The translations under genes were made by a program, and so were the position numbers. Below, one piece after another: positions 39,085 to 52,231 of a DNA stretch of 64,000 bases. The DNA comes from Zhihengliuella salsuginis (GTDB lineage: Bacteria; Actinomycetota; Actinomycetes; Actinomycetales; Micrococcaceae), in the NCBI RefSeq assembly GCF_014651715.1, contig NZ_BMXK01000002.1, positions 248,001-312,000 of the forward strand. The letters run 5' to 3'. Every line of letters starts with the position of its first letter. Position 1 is the first letter of the stretch. The notes beneath the pieces were generated by a model. It saw nothing but the letters and a program-made list of their open reading frames with translations, searched no databases and was not told where the DNA came from.

Positions 39085-42000
39085 GCGGCTTCGTCCACCT
39101 CGACGTGGCGAGCGCGTTCAGCCCCCACTACGGGGTGAACCGCCCCGACGTCCTGGCCGCGGCCGCCGCCGCCGACGGGCAGCCGGCCCTCGCCTGCACC
39201 GATCGGGACGGACTCTACGGGGTCGTCAAGCACCTGAAGGCCTGCCGCGAGAACGGCATCGCCGCGATCTTCGGCGTCAACCTGGCGGTGCTCGCGGACG
39301 GGGGCGCGGCAACGGCAGGGGGCGGACGCCGTCGTGCTCCCGGGAAGCCCGGAGGCGAGGTGGAGGGGCGGGTGACCGTCCTCGCCCACGGGCACGACGG
39401 CGGCGCCGGATACAGCGCGCTCTGCCAGCTGGTCTCCGCCGCCCACGCGGGGGACGGCCGGGTCGGCGTCACCCGCGATCAGATCGCGCGCGCCGCAGGG
39501 GAGCAGGGGGTGCTGACGGTGCTGGTCGGCCCGGAGTCCGACGTCGGGCGGGCGTCCCTGAGCCGGGACGGGGTGCGCCAGCGCGCCCTCCTGCAGCGGT
39601 GGATCCGCTGCCTGCCGGCGGGGTCCGTGGCCGTCGAGGCCGTGACGCACCTGAACGCGCCGGGGGCGTACCTGAGCACGTCGCACGCGGCGCGCATGGT
39701 CAGGGCCGGGCGGGCGGCGGGCGTGAGCACCGTCCTGACCAACGCCGTGCGCTACGCCGGACCCGACGGGGCGGCGACCGCCGACGTGCTCGACGCCGTC
39801 CGGGCGCTGACCCCGCTGCGGGACCTCGGACAGGTCAGCGCGCCGGGCACCCCCGGCGGGTGGCAGCCGAACGGACAGGGATGGCTCAAGGACGGCTCCG
39901 CGATGGAGCAGATCGCCCGTGACGTCGCCTACGCGGCCGGCGACGGGGCGGAGGCCGCCGCGGACCTGCTGCGCGATACCGAGGCGGTGGCCGCCGCCTG
40001 CATGCTGGACCCGGCGGGGGACACAGGGTGGGGCATGCCGGTGGTGCCGGAGGCCGGAGTCATCGGGATCACCGGTGCGCCCGACCGCGAACTCGCCCTG
40101 CGCTGCGAGGCCGGGATCGACCGCCTCTACGGGCGCGAGGCAGCCGTGGTGGCCGGCAGCGCTGCCGAAGCCCGGCTGCGGGAACGGCTGGGCACGGAGC
40201 TCGACGTCATCTCCGACCTCGGCTACGCCTCCTACTTCCTGACCGTCGCGGAGGTCTCCAAGATGATCACCCGGCTCGGCGTGCGCAACGCCGCCCGCGG
40301 GTCGGGGGCGTCGAGCCTGGTGAACTACCTGGTCGGGATCAGCCACGTCGACCCCCTGCGCCACGACCTCGTCTTCGAGCGCTTCCTCTCGCGCAACAGG
40401 ACCACGCTTCCGGACATCGACATCGACGTCGAGAGCGCCGAGCGCCACCGCGTGTACCGGGAGATCTTCGCCCGGTTCGGCTCCGAGCGTGTGACCCTGA
40501 TGAGTATGCAGAACGCCTACCGCGCCCGGGGCGCCGTCCGGGACGCGGGTCTCGCCCTCGGCATGGAGGCGGACGGGCTGGACGACATCGCCAAACAGCT
40601 CTGGCGCTTCTCCGCATCGAATTTCCGCGAGGCGCTCGCCGAGAAGCCCGAGCTCGCCCGGCTCTCCGAGCAGGTCAGCTCCCACCGGCAGCTCGACCTG
40701 CTGGTGGACCTCACCGAACGACTCGACCGGCTGCCCCGGCACATCTCGATGCACCCCTGCGGAGTGATCCTCTCGGACACCTCGCTGCTGCGGCGCACCC
40801 CCGTCCAGCCGAGCGGCCTGGAACTGCCGATGAGTCAGTTCGACAAGCACGACATGGATCCGATGGGCATGCTCAAACTCGACGTCCTCGGCGTGCGCAT
40901 GCAGAGTGCGATGGCGCATGCCGTCTCCGAGGTGCGTCGCATCCACGGGAGCGGCGAACAGGCGGCCGCCGCCGGGGACTACCTGCAGGACCGCCGGGCA
41001 CCGGACTTCGTCCAGGCGGACGGCACCATCGAACTCGAACGCATCCCCTTCGACGACGAGTCCACGTTCGAGCTGATCCGCAGCACCCACACGCTGGGCT
41101 GCTTCCAGATCGAGTCGCCGGGCCAGCGCGAGCTGATCGGCAAGCTGGCACCCCGCGAGTTCAACGACCTGATCATCGACATCTCCCTCTTCCGGCCAGG
41201 GCCGATGCAGTCGAACATGGTCAAGCCGTACCTCGAGAACCGGCACGGCTTCGCGCCGGAGGTGTACCCGCACCCCGATCTCCGCGAAGCGCTCGCCGAA
41301 ACCCACGGCGTCACGGTGTTCCACGAGCAGATCCTGCGCATCCTGAACGTCATGACCGGGTGCGACTACGCCGAGGCGGACGTCTTCCGGCGCCTGCTCG
41401 GCAGCACGACGCACGAACCGCGGGTGGAGGCGTACTTCCGCGAGCACGCGGCCGGACGGGGATACAGCCCGGCCGTGGTCGACGAGGTCTGGCAGACGCT
41501 GCAGGCCTTCGGCAGCTTCGGGTTCTGCAAGGCGCACGGCGCGGCGTTCGCGGTGCCCACCTATCAGAGCGCGTGGCTGAAAACCCATCACCCGGAGGCG
41601 TTCCTCGCCGGCCTGTGGGAGCACGACCCCGGCATGTACCCCAAGCGCCTGCTCGTCTCGGAGGCGCGCCGCCTGGGCATCCCCATCCTGCCGATGGACG
41701 TCAACGCCTCGGACACCTCCTACCGGGTGGAGCGGTGCGACGACGGCACTCTGGGGATCCGCCTGGCGCTCACCGGGGTGTACGGGGTGTCCTCCCGCGA
41801 GGTCGCGCGGCTGAGGTCCGGGCAGCCCTATTCGACACTGTCCGACGTCCGGGAGCGTTCCGGCCTCAAGCGGGCGTCGCTCGAACGGTTCGCCGCGCTG
41901 GGGGCGTTCGACTCGCTGCAGGACGGCCGCGGCAACCGGGCCGACCTGGTACTGCACTTCCAGCGCCGGCCCGTCCGGGCCCTGCCGGCGTCCCGCCGCC

Positions 42001-42620
42001 CGTTTCCGGGGCAGCAGCCGCTTCCCCTGCCGGACCTCGAGCGCGAGATGCTGCAGACCGGCGCCTCCGCGCCCAGCCGGGACGAATCCGTGCGCACCGA
42101 GCTGGACCTGCTGGCCGTCGACGTCAGCGGACACCTGATGGACAGCCACGCCCCGCTCCTGCGCCGGCTGGGCACCACCCCCGCGAGCGAGCTGCTCGGG
42201 CTGCGCAACGGAACGGAGGTGCTGGTGGCCGGGGTTCGCGTGGCGACGCAGACCCCGCCCATGCGCGGCGGGCGGCGGGTCGTCTTCATCAGCGTCGACG
42301 ACGGCACGGGCTGCGTCGACTGCACGTTCTTCCACGAGGCGCAGCAGCGCTCCGGGCCGTTCCTGTTCGGCACCCGGCTGCTGCTGATGCACGGGATCAC
42401 CCGGAGGACGGGGCCGCGCGGGATCAGCGTCCAGGCGCTGCAGGCCTGGGACCTCGCCGACACGGCATCGCTGCCCGGGCCGGGCCACCTGGCGAGCGCG
42501 GACCGGGCCCGGAACGCCCCGCGGCAGCAGGGCGGCACCGCCTCCGGCAACGGCGTGCCGCAGCGTCTCGACGTCCACACGGAGGCCGAGGGCCTCGACA
42601 ACCGGGTGGCCCCGAAATAA
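39081..42620 (+). CDS. dnaE2: Error-prone DNA polymerase III alpha subunit DnaE2 (ImuC)
   Basis: The 1179-residue C-family polymerase performs SOS-induced translesion synthesis. The order is PHP domain (about 1-290), palm with Pro444-Asp-Ile-Asp-Ile-Asp449, whose Asp447 and Asp449 are the expected metal ligands, the IPFDDE motif with the third acidic residue, helix-hairpin-helix, and a C-terminal OB fold. The PHP N-terminus reads His-Leu-Asp (residues 6-8) where active PHP domains have His-X-His, so PHP nuclease activity is probably absent. ATG 39081 overlaps the DUF6504 stop. Longer upstream in-frame starts would run through the SOS promoter and are unlikely. Confidence 0.93.
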   Translation: MSGFVHLDVASAFSPHYGVNRPDVLAAAAAADGQPALACTDRDGLYGVVKHLKACRENGIAAIFGVNLAVLADGGAATAGGGRRRAPGKPGGEVEGRVTVLAHGHDGGAGYSALCQLVSAAHAGDGRVGVTRDQIARAAGEQGVLTVLVGPESDVGRASLSRDGVRQRALLQRWIRCLPAGSVAVEAVTHLNAPGAYLSTSHAARMVRAGRAAGVSTVLTNAVRYAGPDGAATADVLDAVRALTPLRDLGQVSAPGTPGGWQPNGQGWLKDGSAMEQIARDVAYAAGDGAEAAADLLRDTEAVAAACMLDPAGDTGWGMPVVPEAGVIGITGAPDRELALRCEAGIDRLYGREAAVVAGSAAEARLRERLGTELDVISDLGYASYFLTVAEVSKMITRLGVRNAARGSGASSLVNYLVGISHVDPLRHDLVFERFLSRNRTTLPDIDIDVESAERHRVYREIFARFGSERVTLMSMQNAYRARGAVRDAGLALGMEADGLDDIAKQLWRFSASNFREALAEKPELARLSEQVSSHRQLDLLVDLTERLDRLPRHISMHPCGVILSDTSLLRRTPVQPSGLELPMSQFDKHDMDPMGMLKLDVLGVRMQSAMAHAVSEVRRIHGSGEQAAAAGDYLQDRRAPDFVQADGTIELERIPFDDESTFELIRSTHTLGCFQIESPGQRELIGKLAPREFNDLIIDISLFRPGPMQSNMVKPYLENRHGFAPEVYPHPDLREALAETHGVTVFHEQILRILNVMTGCDYAEADVFRRLLGSTTHEPRVEAYFREHAAGRGYSPAVVDEVWQTLQAFGSFGFCKAHGAAFAVPTYQSAWLKTHHPEAFLAGLWEHDPGMYPKRLLVSEARRLGIPILPMDVNASDTSYRVERCDDGTLGIRLALTGVYGVSSREVARLRSGQPYSTLSDVRERSGLKRASLERFAALGAFDSLQDGRGNRADLVLHFQRRPVRALPASRRPFPGQQPLPLPDLEREMLQTGASAPSRDESVRTELDLLAVDVSGHLMDSHAPLLRRLGTTPASELLGLRNGTEVLVAGVRVATQTPPMRGGRRVVFISVDDGTGCVDCTFFHEAQQRSGPFLFGTRLLLMHGITRRTGPRGISVQALQAWDLADTASLPGPGHLASADRARNAPRQQGGTASGNGVPQRLDVHTEAEGLDNRVAPK

Positions 42621-42621
42621 T

Positions 42622-42664
42622 CCGCATGACCTCCGTCACGTTCGCGTCGCGGTGGTGCATGCGG
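42622..42664 (+). terminator. Imperfect hairpin after dnaE2
   Basis: CCGCATGACC (42622-42631) pairs with GGTGCATGCGG (42654-42664) with one bulged base. It could end the SOS operon before pyrR, but the loop is large and there is no T-run. Confidence 0.3.
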
Positions 42665-42722
42665 CCGGAGGGCGGCCGCGAACCGCGTGGTAAGTTGGCT
42701 CCTGGCAGTCACCCTTTAAATT

Positions 42723-42747
42723 CCGTCCTGTGAGGCGGGGAAGGAGG
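42723..42747 (+). promoter_or_regulatory. PyrR-binding hairpin overlapping the pyrR ribosome site
   Basis: CCGTCC (42723-42728) pairs with GGCGGG (42734-42739) around a TGTGA loop, and AAGGAGG follows at once (42741-42747). The sequence GTCCTGTGAGGC resembles the PyrR recognition loop of Bacillus pyr leaders and the mycobacterial pyrR leader. There is no attenuator terminator, so UMP-bound PyrR should block ribosome entry and repress the operon at translation, as known in mycobacteria. Confidence 0.75.
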
Positions 42748-42754
42748 CGGCGCA

Positions 42755-43357
42755 ATGAATCCAGCGGATTCACCGGACCGCAGCACACCTGTGCCCACCA
42801 CATCGCGCACCGTCCTGACGGGCAGCGACATCGAACGCGTCCTTACGCGCATCGCCCACGAGATCATCGAAGCCAACAAGGGCACCGAGGACCTCGTCCT
42901 CCTGGGCATCCCCACCCGCGGCTACCCGCTCGCGCAACGCCTCGGCCAGCGCATCGCCGCCGCCGACCCGGACGTGAAGGTCGACGAGCTCGTCGGCCAG
43001 CTCGACGTCACGATGTACCGCGACGACCTGCGCCACGGAACCTCGCGCACGCCGGCGCCGACCAGGATCCCCGGCGGGGGGCTCGACGACAAGGTCGTAG
43101 TCCTCGTCGACGACGTCCTCTACTCCGGCCGCACGATCCGCGCCGCACTCGACGCGCTGGCCGACATCGGCCGGCCGAAGACCGTCCGGCTCGCGGTCCT
43201 CGTCGACCGCGGCCACCGCGAGCTGCCGATCCGGGCGGACCACGTGGGCAAGAACCTGCCCACCGCCACGAGCGAGAAGGTCAAGGTCCGGCTCGCCGAA
43301 CTCGACGCGCTCGACGGCGAACCCGTCAACGAGGTAGTCATCGAGGACCACGCATGA
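42755..43357 (+). CDS. pyrR: Bifunctional pyr operon regulator/uracil phosphoribosyltransferase
   Basis: The 200-residue protein senses UMP/UTP and binds pyr mRNA; most members also have weak UPRTase activity. The PRPP-binding motif [18 protein letters not shown] is clear, and [13 protein letters not shown] and [12 protein letters not shown] are characteristic. The ATG has AAGGAGG upstream, next to the predicted PyrR hairpin, so it would repress its own operon. The stop overlaps pyrB by ATGA. A short extension precedes the conserved core. Confidence 0.95.
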   Translation: MNPADSPDRSTPVPTTSRTVLTGSDIERVLTRIAHEIIEANKGTEDLVLLGIPTRGYPLAQRLGQRIAAADPDVKVDELVGQLDVTMYRDDLRHGTSRTPAPTRIPGGGLDDKVVVLVDDVLYSGRTIRAALDALADIGRPKTVRLAVLVDRGHRELPIRADHVGKNLPTATSEKVKVRLAELDALDGEPVNEVVIEDHA

Positions 43358-44316
43358 AACACCTGCTCTCCACCTACGACCTCGGCCGCGAGGACGCCGT
43401 CCGGATCCTCGACGTCGCCGAGGAGATGGCAACGGTCGGGACCCGGGAGATCAAGAAGCTCCCCGCCCTGCGCGGCCGCACCGTCGCCACCCTCTTCTTC
43501 GAGGACTCGACCCGTACCCGCATCTCCTTCGAAGCCGCCGCCAAGCGGCTCAGCGCCGACGTCATCAACTTCGCCGCCAAGGGCTCCTCGGTCTCGAAGG
43601 GCGAGTCGCTGAAGGACACGGCCCAGACACTCGAGGCCATCGGCGCGGAAGCCGTCGTGATCCGCCACGGAGCCTCCGGTGCCGCCGCCCGCCTGGCGGA
43701 GACCGACTGGATCTCCTCCGCGGTCGTCAATGCCGGCGACGGGACGCACGAACACCCGACGCAGGCCCTGCTGGACGCCTTCACCCTTCGCCAGCACTGG
43801 GCCCGGGTGAAGGGCGTCGACCCGCTCGGTACCGGCCTGGACGGCATGAGCGTCGTCATCGTCGGCGACGTCCTGCACTCGCGGGTCGCGCGGTCGAACC
43901 TCTGGCTGCTCAAGACGCTGGGCGCCGACGTGACCTTCGTCGCGCCGCCGACGCTGCTGCCCATCGGCGCCGACGCCTGGCCGTGCACGATCAACTACGA
44001 CCTCGACGACGCCCTGGCCGCCGGCCCTGACGCCGTCATGATGCTCCGCGTCCAGGCCGAGCGGATGAACGCCGCCTACTTCCCGAGCACCGCGGAGTAC
44101 TCCCGGCGCTGGGGCTTCGACGACGCGCGGCTGGCCATGCTGGATGCGCGCGGCCTCGACGACACCATCATCCTGCACCCGGGGCCGATGAACCGAGGGC
44201 TGGAGATCTCCGCCGGTGCCGCGGACTCCCCGCGCGCCGTCGTGCTGCAGCAGGTCAGCAACGGAGTCGCCGTCCGCATGGCCGTCCTGTACCTGCTGCT
44301 CTCCGGCGACCACTAG
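43354..44316 (+). CDS. pyrB: Aspartate carbamoyltransferase catalytic subunit
   Basis: The 320-residue enzyme joins carbamoyl phosphate and aspartate. The carbamoyl-phosphate motif [13 protein letters not shown], the [10 protein letters not shown] motif and the C-terminal [10 protein letters not shown] are intact. No regulatory PyrI subunit is encoded nearby. It is translationally coupled to pyrR. A 134-base gap to pyrC follows, with no gene and no clear terminator in it. Confidence 0.96.
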   Translation: MKHLLSTYDLGREDAVRILDVAEEMATVGTREIKKLPALRGRTVATLFFEDSTRTRISFEAAAKRLSADVINFAAKGSSVSKGESLKDTAQTLEAIGAEAVVIRHGASGAAARLAETDWISSAVVNAGDGTHEHPTQALLDAFTLRQHWARVKGVDPLGTGLDGMSVVIVGDVLHSRVARSNLWLLKTLGADVTFVAPPTLLPIGADAWPCTINYDLDDALAAGPDAVMMLRVQAERMNAAYFPSTAEYSRRWGFDDARLAMLDARGLDDTIILHPGPMNRGLEISAGAADSPRAVVLQQVSNGVAVRMAVLYLLLSGDH

Positions 44317-44450
44317 CCCGCCGCCCGCACCCGAACAACCTCGCGGGACGGGGATGCGCGATCTGCCGCACCCGGCGCGAACAGGGCCCCGGCAGGGCAG
44401 TCGTAACACCACCCACCACCCGCCAAAGCAAACTAAACTTTGGAGCAATC

Positions 44451-45794
44451 ATGACGAGCACCGCAGCCACCGAAACCCATCTCATCCGCGGAGCCTCCCT
44501 CCTGGGCGGGGAGCCGACCGACCTCCTGCTCGCCGACGGGCGCATCGCCGCGGTCGGCGACGCCGCGGCGGCCGACGAACGGGCGCAGCAGGCCACCGTC
44601 GTCGACGCCGACGGGCTGATCGCCCTCCCGGGCATGGTCGACCTGCACACGCACCTGCGCGAGCCGGGCCGCGAGGACGCCGAGACCGTCGAGACCGGGA
44701 CCCGGGCCGCCGCGCTGGGCGGCTTCACAGCCGTGCACGCGATGGCCAACTCCAACCCCGTGGCCGACACCGCCGGCGTCGTCGAGCAGGTCTGGAGCCT
44801 CGGCCGGCGCAGCGGCTGGGTCGATGTCCGGCCGGTCGGCGCGGTCACCGTCGGCCTCGCCGGCGAGCGGCTCTCCGAGCTCGGCGCCATGGCAGAGTCC
44901 CGGGCCGCCGTCCGCGTCTTCTCCGACGACGGCATCTGCGTGCACGACCCCGTGCTGATGCGCCGCGCCCTCGAGTACGTGAAGTCGTTCGACGGCGTCG
45001 TCGCGCAGCACGCGCAGGAGCCCCGTCTGACCGAGGGTGCTCAGATGAACGAGGGGACGGTCTCGGCCGTCCTCGGCCTCCCCGGGTGGCCGGCCGTGGC
45101 CGAGGAGTCGATCATCGCCCGCGACGTCCTGCTCGCCGAGCACGTCGACTCCCGCCTCCACGTGTGCCACGTCTCGACCGCCGGCAGCGTCGACATCATC
45201 CGCTGGGCCAAGTCCCGCGGCATCAACGTCACGGCAGAGGTCACCCCGCACCACCTGCTGCTGACGGACGAGAAGGCCCGCACCTACAACCCGGTCTACA
45301 AGGTCAACCCGCCGCTGCGCCGCGAGAAGGACGTCATGGCGCTGCGCGAGGCCCTCGCCGACGGCACGATCGACATCATCGGCACGGATCACGCCCCGCA
45401 CCCCACGGAGGCCAAGGAGTGCGAGTGGGCCCAGGCGGCCATGGGCATGACCGGGCTCGAGACGGCCCTGTCGGTCGTCCAGCACACCATGATCGAGACC
45501 GGCATGATGACCTGGGCGGACTTCGCGCGCGTCACCTCGACGACTCCGGCCGAGATCGGTCTCGTCGCCGACCAGGGGCGCCCGCTGGCGGTCGGCGAGC
45601 CGGCGAACATCACGCTCGTCGACGCCGACGCGCGCTGGACCGTCGACCCGGAGGCGATGGCCACGATGGGCCGCAACTCCCCGTTCTCCGGCCTCGAGCT
45701 GCCGGGCCGGGTCCGCGCCACGTTCTTCCACGGGACGGCCACGGTGCTCGACGGCGAGCTGAACACCCCGCGGACCGCGGGGGAGTGGGCATGA
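44451..45794 (+). CDS. pyrC: Dihydroorotase
   Basis: The 447-residue metalloenzyme cyclises carbamoyl aspartate. The metal-binding DLHTHLREPG motif and the later GTDHAPH motif with catalytic Asp place it in the class I dihydroorotases. TGGAG lies about 6 bases before the ATG. Its stop overlaps the next gene by ATGA, so the operon continues. Confidence 0.95.
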   Translation: MTSTAATETHLIRGASLLGGEPTDLLLADGRIAAVGDAAAADERAQQATVVDADGLIALPGMVDLHTHLREPGREDAETVETGTRAAALGGFTAVHAMANSNPVADTAGVVEQVWSLGRRSGWVDVRPVGAVTVGLAGERLSELGAMAESRAAVRVFSDDGICVHDPVLMRRALEYVKSFDGVVAQHAQEPRLTEGAQMNEGTVSAVLGLPGWPAVAEESIIARDVLLAEHVDSRLHVCHVSTAGSVDIIRWAKSRGINVTAEVTPHHLLLTDEKARTYNPVYKVNPPLRREKDVMALREALADGTIDIIGTDHAPHPTEAKECEWAQAAMGMTGLETALSVVQHTMIETGMMTWADFARVTSTTPAEIGLVADQGRPLAVGEPANITLVDADARWTVDPEAMATMGRNSPFSGLELPGRVRATFFHGTATVLDGELNTPRTAGEWA

Positions 45795-46342
45795 GCGAAT
45801 ACGTCCCCGCCGTCCTCCTCACCCTGGCGGTCTGCGTCGTGCTCGTGGGCCTCGTCGCGCTCGGCTGGCGCCACCGCCTGAGGCGCCAGGGCCACGTGCC
45901 CGCGCCGGCGGCCGTCCCGGCCGGGCTCTCCGAACCGCACGTCTCCGTCGACGGGCAGTACGTCAGCACGACGACGGCCGGCGACTGGCTCGACCGGATC
46001 GCCGTCCACTCGCTCGGCTTCAAGGCGAACGCCGTGCTGACGGTGCACCCCGAGGGCGCGCTCTACGCCCGCGACGGCGCCCCGGACGTGTTCGTCCCGG
46101 TCGCCGACCTGACGAGCGTGCGGCGGGAGTCGGGGATGGCCGGCAAGTTCGTCGAACGGGACGGGCTCATCGTCGCCGAGTGGCGGCTCGGCGGCCTGGC
46201 CGTCGACACGGGTTTCCGTCCGCGTTTCGGCGACGACGGCGACGCTGCCGTCGCCGCCATCGACATGATCATCGCCGCGCACGCTGCCGAGGCCCGCGGC
46301 CCACAGAACAACCACGATGTTGAGAAGAAGGACACCAAGTGA
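45791..46342 (+). CDS. Membrane-anchored PH-like domain protein of the pyr operon
   Basis: The 183-residue protein has one N-terminal membrane helix (about residues 6-26) and a soluble beta-rich domain resembling bacterial PH-like domains. It sits between pyrC and carA in many actinobacterial pyr operons, with no assigned function. It overlaps both neighbours by 4 bases (ATGA and GTGA), indicating tight coupling with pyrimidine synthesis. Confidence 0.8.
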   Translation: MSEYVPAVLLTLAVCVVLVGLVALGWRHRLRRQGHVPAPAAVPAGLSEPHVSVDGQYVSTTTAGDWLDRIAVHSLGFKANAVLTVHPEGALYARDGAPDVFVPVADLTSVRRESGMAGKFVERDGLIVAEWRLGGLAVDTGFRPRFGDDGDAAVAAIDMIIAAHAAEARGPQNNHDVEKKDTK

Positions 46343-47546
46343 CTGCACAGACGAATTCTGAGCTGGCGACTCCGCGTCCGGTTCACGCCGAGCCGGCCCT
46401 GCTGGTGCTCGAGGACGGGCGCATCTTCCGCGGCCGTTCCTATGGTGCGCGTGGCACCACGCTCGGCGAGACCGTGTTCGCGACCGGGATGACGGGCTAC
46501 CAGGAGACGATCACGGACCCGTCGTACGCCCGCCAGCTGGTCGTCCAGACCGCGCCGCACATCGGCAACACCGGTGTGAACCGGGAGGACGCCGAATCCC
46601 GGCGCATCTGGGTCGCCGGCTACATCGTCCGCGACGCCGCCCGCCGCCCCTCGAACTGGCGCAGCGAGAAGTCGCTGGACGCCGAGCTCGAGGAGCAGGG
46701 TGTCGTCGGCATCCAGGGCGTGGACACCCGCGCCATCACCCGCCACCTGCGCGAGGCCGGCTCGCTCAAGGGCGGCATCTTCTCGGGCGACGCCGCCCGC
46801 CGCCCCGAGGCGGAGCTGGTCGCCGAGGTGTCGGGCCAGCCCTCCATGAAGGGCGCCCGTCTGGCGGAGGAGGTCACCGCAGCGGAGGCCTACGTCGTCG
46901 AACCGGCCGACTGCGGCTGGGACGGCGAGGCGCGCTTCACGCTCGCCGCCATCGACCTCGGCATCAAGGGCATGACCCCGTTCCGGTTCGCCGAGCGCGG
47001 TGTCCGCGTCCACGTCCTGCCGGCCACCTCGACCTACGAGGACATCGCTGCGGTCAATCCGGACGGCGTCTTCATGTCCAACGGCCCGGGCGACCCGGCC
47101 ACGGCCGAGACCCAGGTCGCGCTGCTGCAGCAGGTCCTCGACGCGAAGACACCGTTCTTCGGCATCTGCTTCGGCAACCAGATCCTCGGCCGCGCCCTCG
47201 GCTTCGGAACCTACAAGCTGCGCTTCGGCCACCGCGGGATCAACCAGCCGGTGATGGACAAGACCACCGGCCGCGTCGAGATCACCAGCCAGAACCACGG
47301 CTTCGCCGTCGACGCGCCCCGCGACGGCGCAGCCACCGCCCCCAACGGCCGCTACGGCCGGGTCGAGGTCAGCCACTACTCGCTCAACGACGACGTCGTG
47401 GAGGGCCTGCGCTGCCTGGACCTGCCGGCGTTCTCCGTCCAGTACCACCCCGAGGCCGCGGCGGGCCCGCACGACTCCGCCTACCTGTTCGACCGTTTCA
47501 TCGACGTCATGGCGGCCGAGACCGCAACGACCAAGGAAGAGAACTA

Positions 47547-47547
<1 letters not shown>
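46339..47547 (+). CDS. carA: Carbamoyl-phosphate synthase small (glutaminase) subunit
   Basis: The 402-residue subunit releases ammonia from glutamine for CarB. The class I amidotransferase triad is Cys277 (GICFGN), His370 and Glu372 (QYHPEA). The N-terminal CarA domain begins [11 protein letters not shown]. The start is GTG at 46339, overlapping the upstream stop (GTGA). The carB ATG overlaps its stop by one base (TAATG). Confidence 0.95.
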
Positions 47548-50850
<3,303 letters not shown>

Positions 50851-50858
<8 letters not shown>

Positions 50859-51732
50859 CGCCGGATCGCAACCGGCCGCGGCCCGCGCCCCGTTCGGGCA
50901 GCGGCTCGCGGCCGCCATGGCGGCCCGGGGACCGCTGTGCGCCGGCATCGACCCCCACCCGTCGCTGCTGGCGGAGTGGGGGCTGGACGACGACGTCGCC
51001 GGGCTGGCCCGGTTCGCGCACACCGCGCTCGAGGCGCTGTCCCCGGTCGCCGCGGCCCTCAAGCCGCAGGTGGCGCTGTTCGAGCGCCACGGCTCGCGGG
51101 GGCTCGCCGTGCTCGAGGAGCTGCTCGCGGGGGCCCGGGAGCTCGGCGTCCTGACGATCGCCGACGCCAAGCGCGGCGACATCGGCTCCACGATGGCCGC
51201 CTACGCCGACGCCTGGCTGGGGGAGGGCTCGCCCCTGGCGGCCGACTCGGTGACCCTCAGCCCGTACCTCGGCTACGAGTCCCTGCGGCCGGCGATCGAC
51301 CTGGCGAAGGAGACCGGGCGCGGCGTCTTCGTGCTCGGGCTGACCTCGAACCCCGAGGGCGCCAGCGTCCAGCACGTCGGCGGAGACGCGTCGGTCGCCA
51401 GGCGGATCATCGAGGCGACGAGGGCCGACAACGCCCCCGACGGCGTCGTGCCCGCCGGGGGCGACCGGGGACTCGGGCCGGTCGGGCTCGTCATCGGCGC
51501 GACCGTCGGGCCCGCGCTCGAGGAACTGGGCATCGACCTCGCCGCGACGCGGGCGCCCGTGCTGGCCCCGGGGTACGGGGCGCAGGGGGCGACGCCGGCC
51601 GACATGCGCCGCACGTTCGGCGGTGCATGGGGCCAGGTGCTGGCGACCAGCAGCCGGGGGATCCTCGCGGCCGGTCCCGACGCGTCCCGGCTGCGATCCG
51701 CGGCCGAGAGGGCCCGCGACGAGCTCGCATGA
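50851..51732 (+). CDS. pyrF: Orotidine-5'-phosphate decarboxylase, type 2
   Basis: The 293-residue enzyme makes UMP. The catalytic Lys107 lies in [10 protein letters not shown], the form typical of the type 2 subfamily found in actinobacteria and myxobacteria. The start at 50851 overlaps carB by 8 bases. pyrD and pyrE are not in the window, so the operon lacks the two steps before it. A strong hairpin after the stop ends the operon. Confidence 0.94.
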
Positions 51733-51745
51733 GCCCTGGTGATGA

Positions 51746-51779
51746 CGGGTGCGGGGTGAGGTTCACCACCCCGTGCCCG
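51746..51779 (+). terminator. Terminator of the pyr operon
   Basis: The 13-nt arms 51746-51758 and 51767-51779 pair fully with two central G-T wobbles and an 8-nt loop. It lies 14 bases after pyrF. Confidence 0.7.
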
Positions 51780-51814
51780 CATCCAATCTTGAGCAAAAAC
51801 CTCGCAGCTAACCA

Positions 51815-51843
51815 TTGCGCCTGACTCCGGGGTTCGCTAGGTT
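51815..51843 (+). promoter_or_regulatory. Promoter of mihF
   Basis: TTGCGC (51815-51820), 17 bases, and TAGGTT (51838-51843) make a well-spaced promoter. It would give a leader of about 50 bases before the mihF ATG. Confidence 0.6.
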
Positions 51844-51899
51844 CAAAGCCACAGAGTCTTGTTTGTAAGACGGCCTAGTCAACCAAGGGGTAGAGCGAC

Positions 51900-52214
51900 A
51901 TGGTCCTGAAATCGCTATCAGACGAAGATCGAGCGAACGCGAGGGCCAAGGCCCTGCGGTCGCGAACACGCCGTGCCGAGATCAAGGAATCCTTCCGAAC
52001 GGGTAGCATCTCCATCGGCGATGTGCTGGAACTCGGCGCCTCGGACGAGGCCGTCGGGCGGCTGCGCGTCGCCGACCTCCTCGAATCCGTTCCCGGCGTC
52101 GGGCAGGTCCGTGCCGCCGCGCTGATGGATCGCCTCGGGATCTCCGCGAACCGCCGTGTTCGGGGCCTCGGGCGCAAACAGCAGGCGGCGCTGATCGACC
52201 ACTTCGCCGACTGA
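51900..52214 (+). CDS. mihF: Actinobacterial integration host factor
   Basis: The 104-residue nucleoid-associated protein (mIHF/sIHF family) bends DNA and supports site-specific recombination and gene regulation. It is unrelated to enterobacterial IHF. The conserved [25 protein letters not shown] region forms the helix-two-turn-helix-like DNA-binding part, preceded by a basic N-terminal helix. GGGGTAGAG lies before the ATG. gmk follows 17 bases later, the standard actinobacterial order. Confidence 0.95.
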   Translation: MVLKSLSDEDRANARAKALRSRTRRAEIKESFRTGSISIGDVLELGASDEAVGRLRVADLLESVPGVGQVRAAALMDRLGISANRRVRGLGRKQQAALIDHFAD

Positions 52215-52231
52215 CCTCCACGAAAGGCACT

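Noticed and set aside
38853-42578. Minus-strand open frame antisense to dnaE2
   Set aside because: The composition is that of a shadow frame and the plus strand carries all catalytic motifs of DnaE2.
35263-42620. Idea that the block after tRNA-Ala is an integrated genomic island
   Set aside because: No integrase, no direct repeat of the tRNA 3' end and no mobile-element gene is visible; base composition matches the surroundings.
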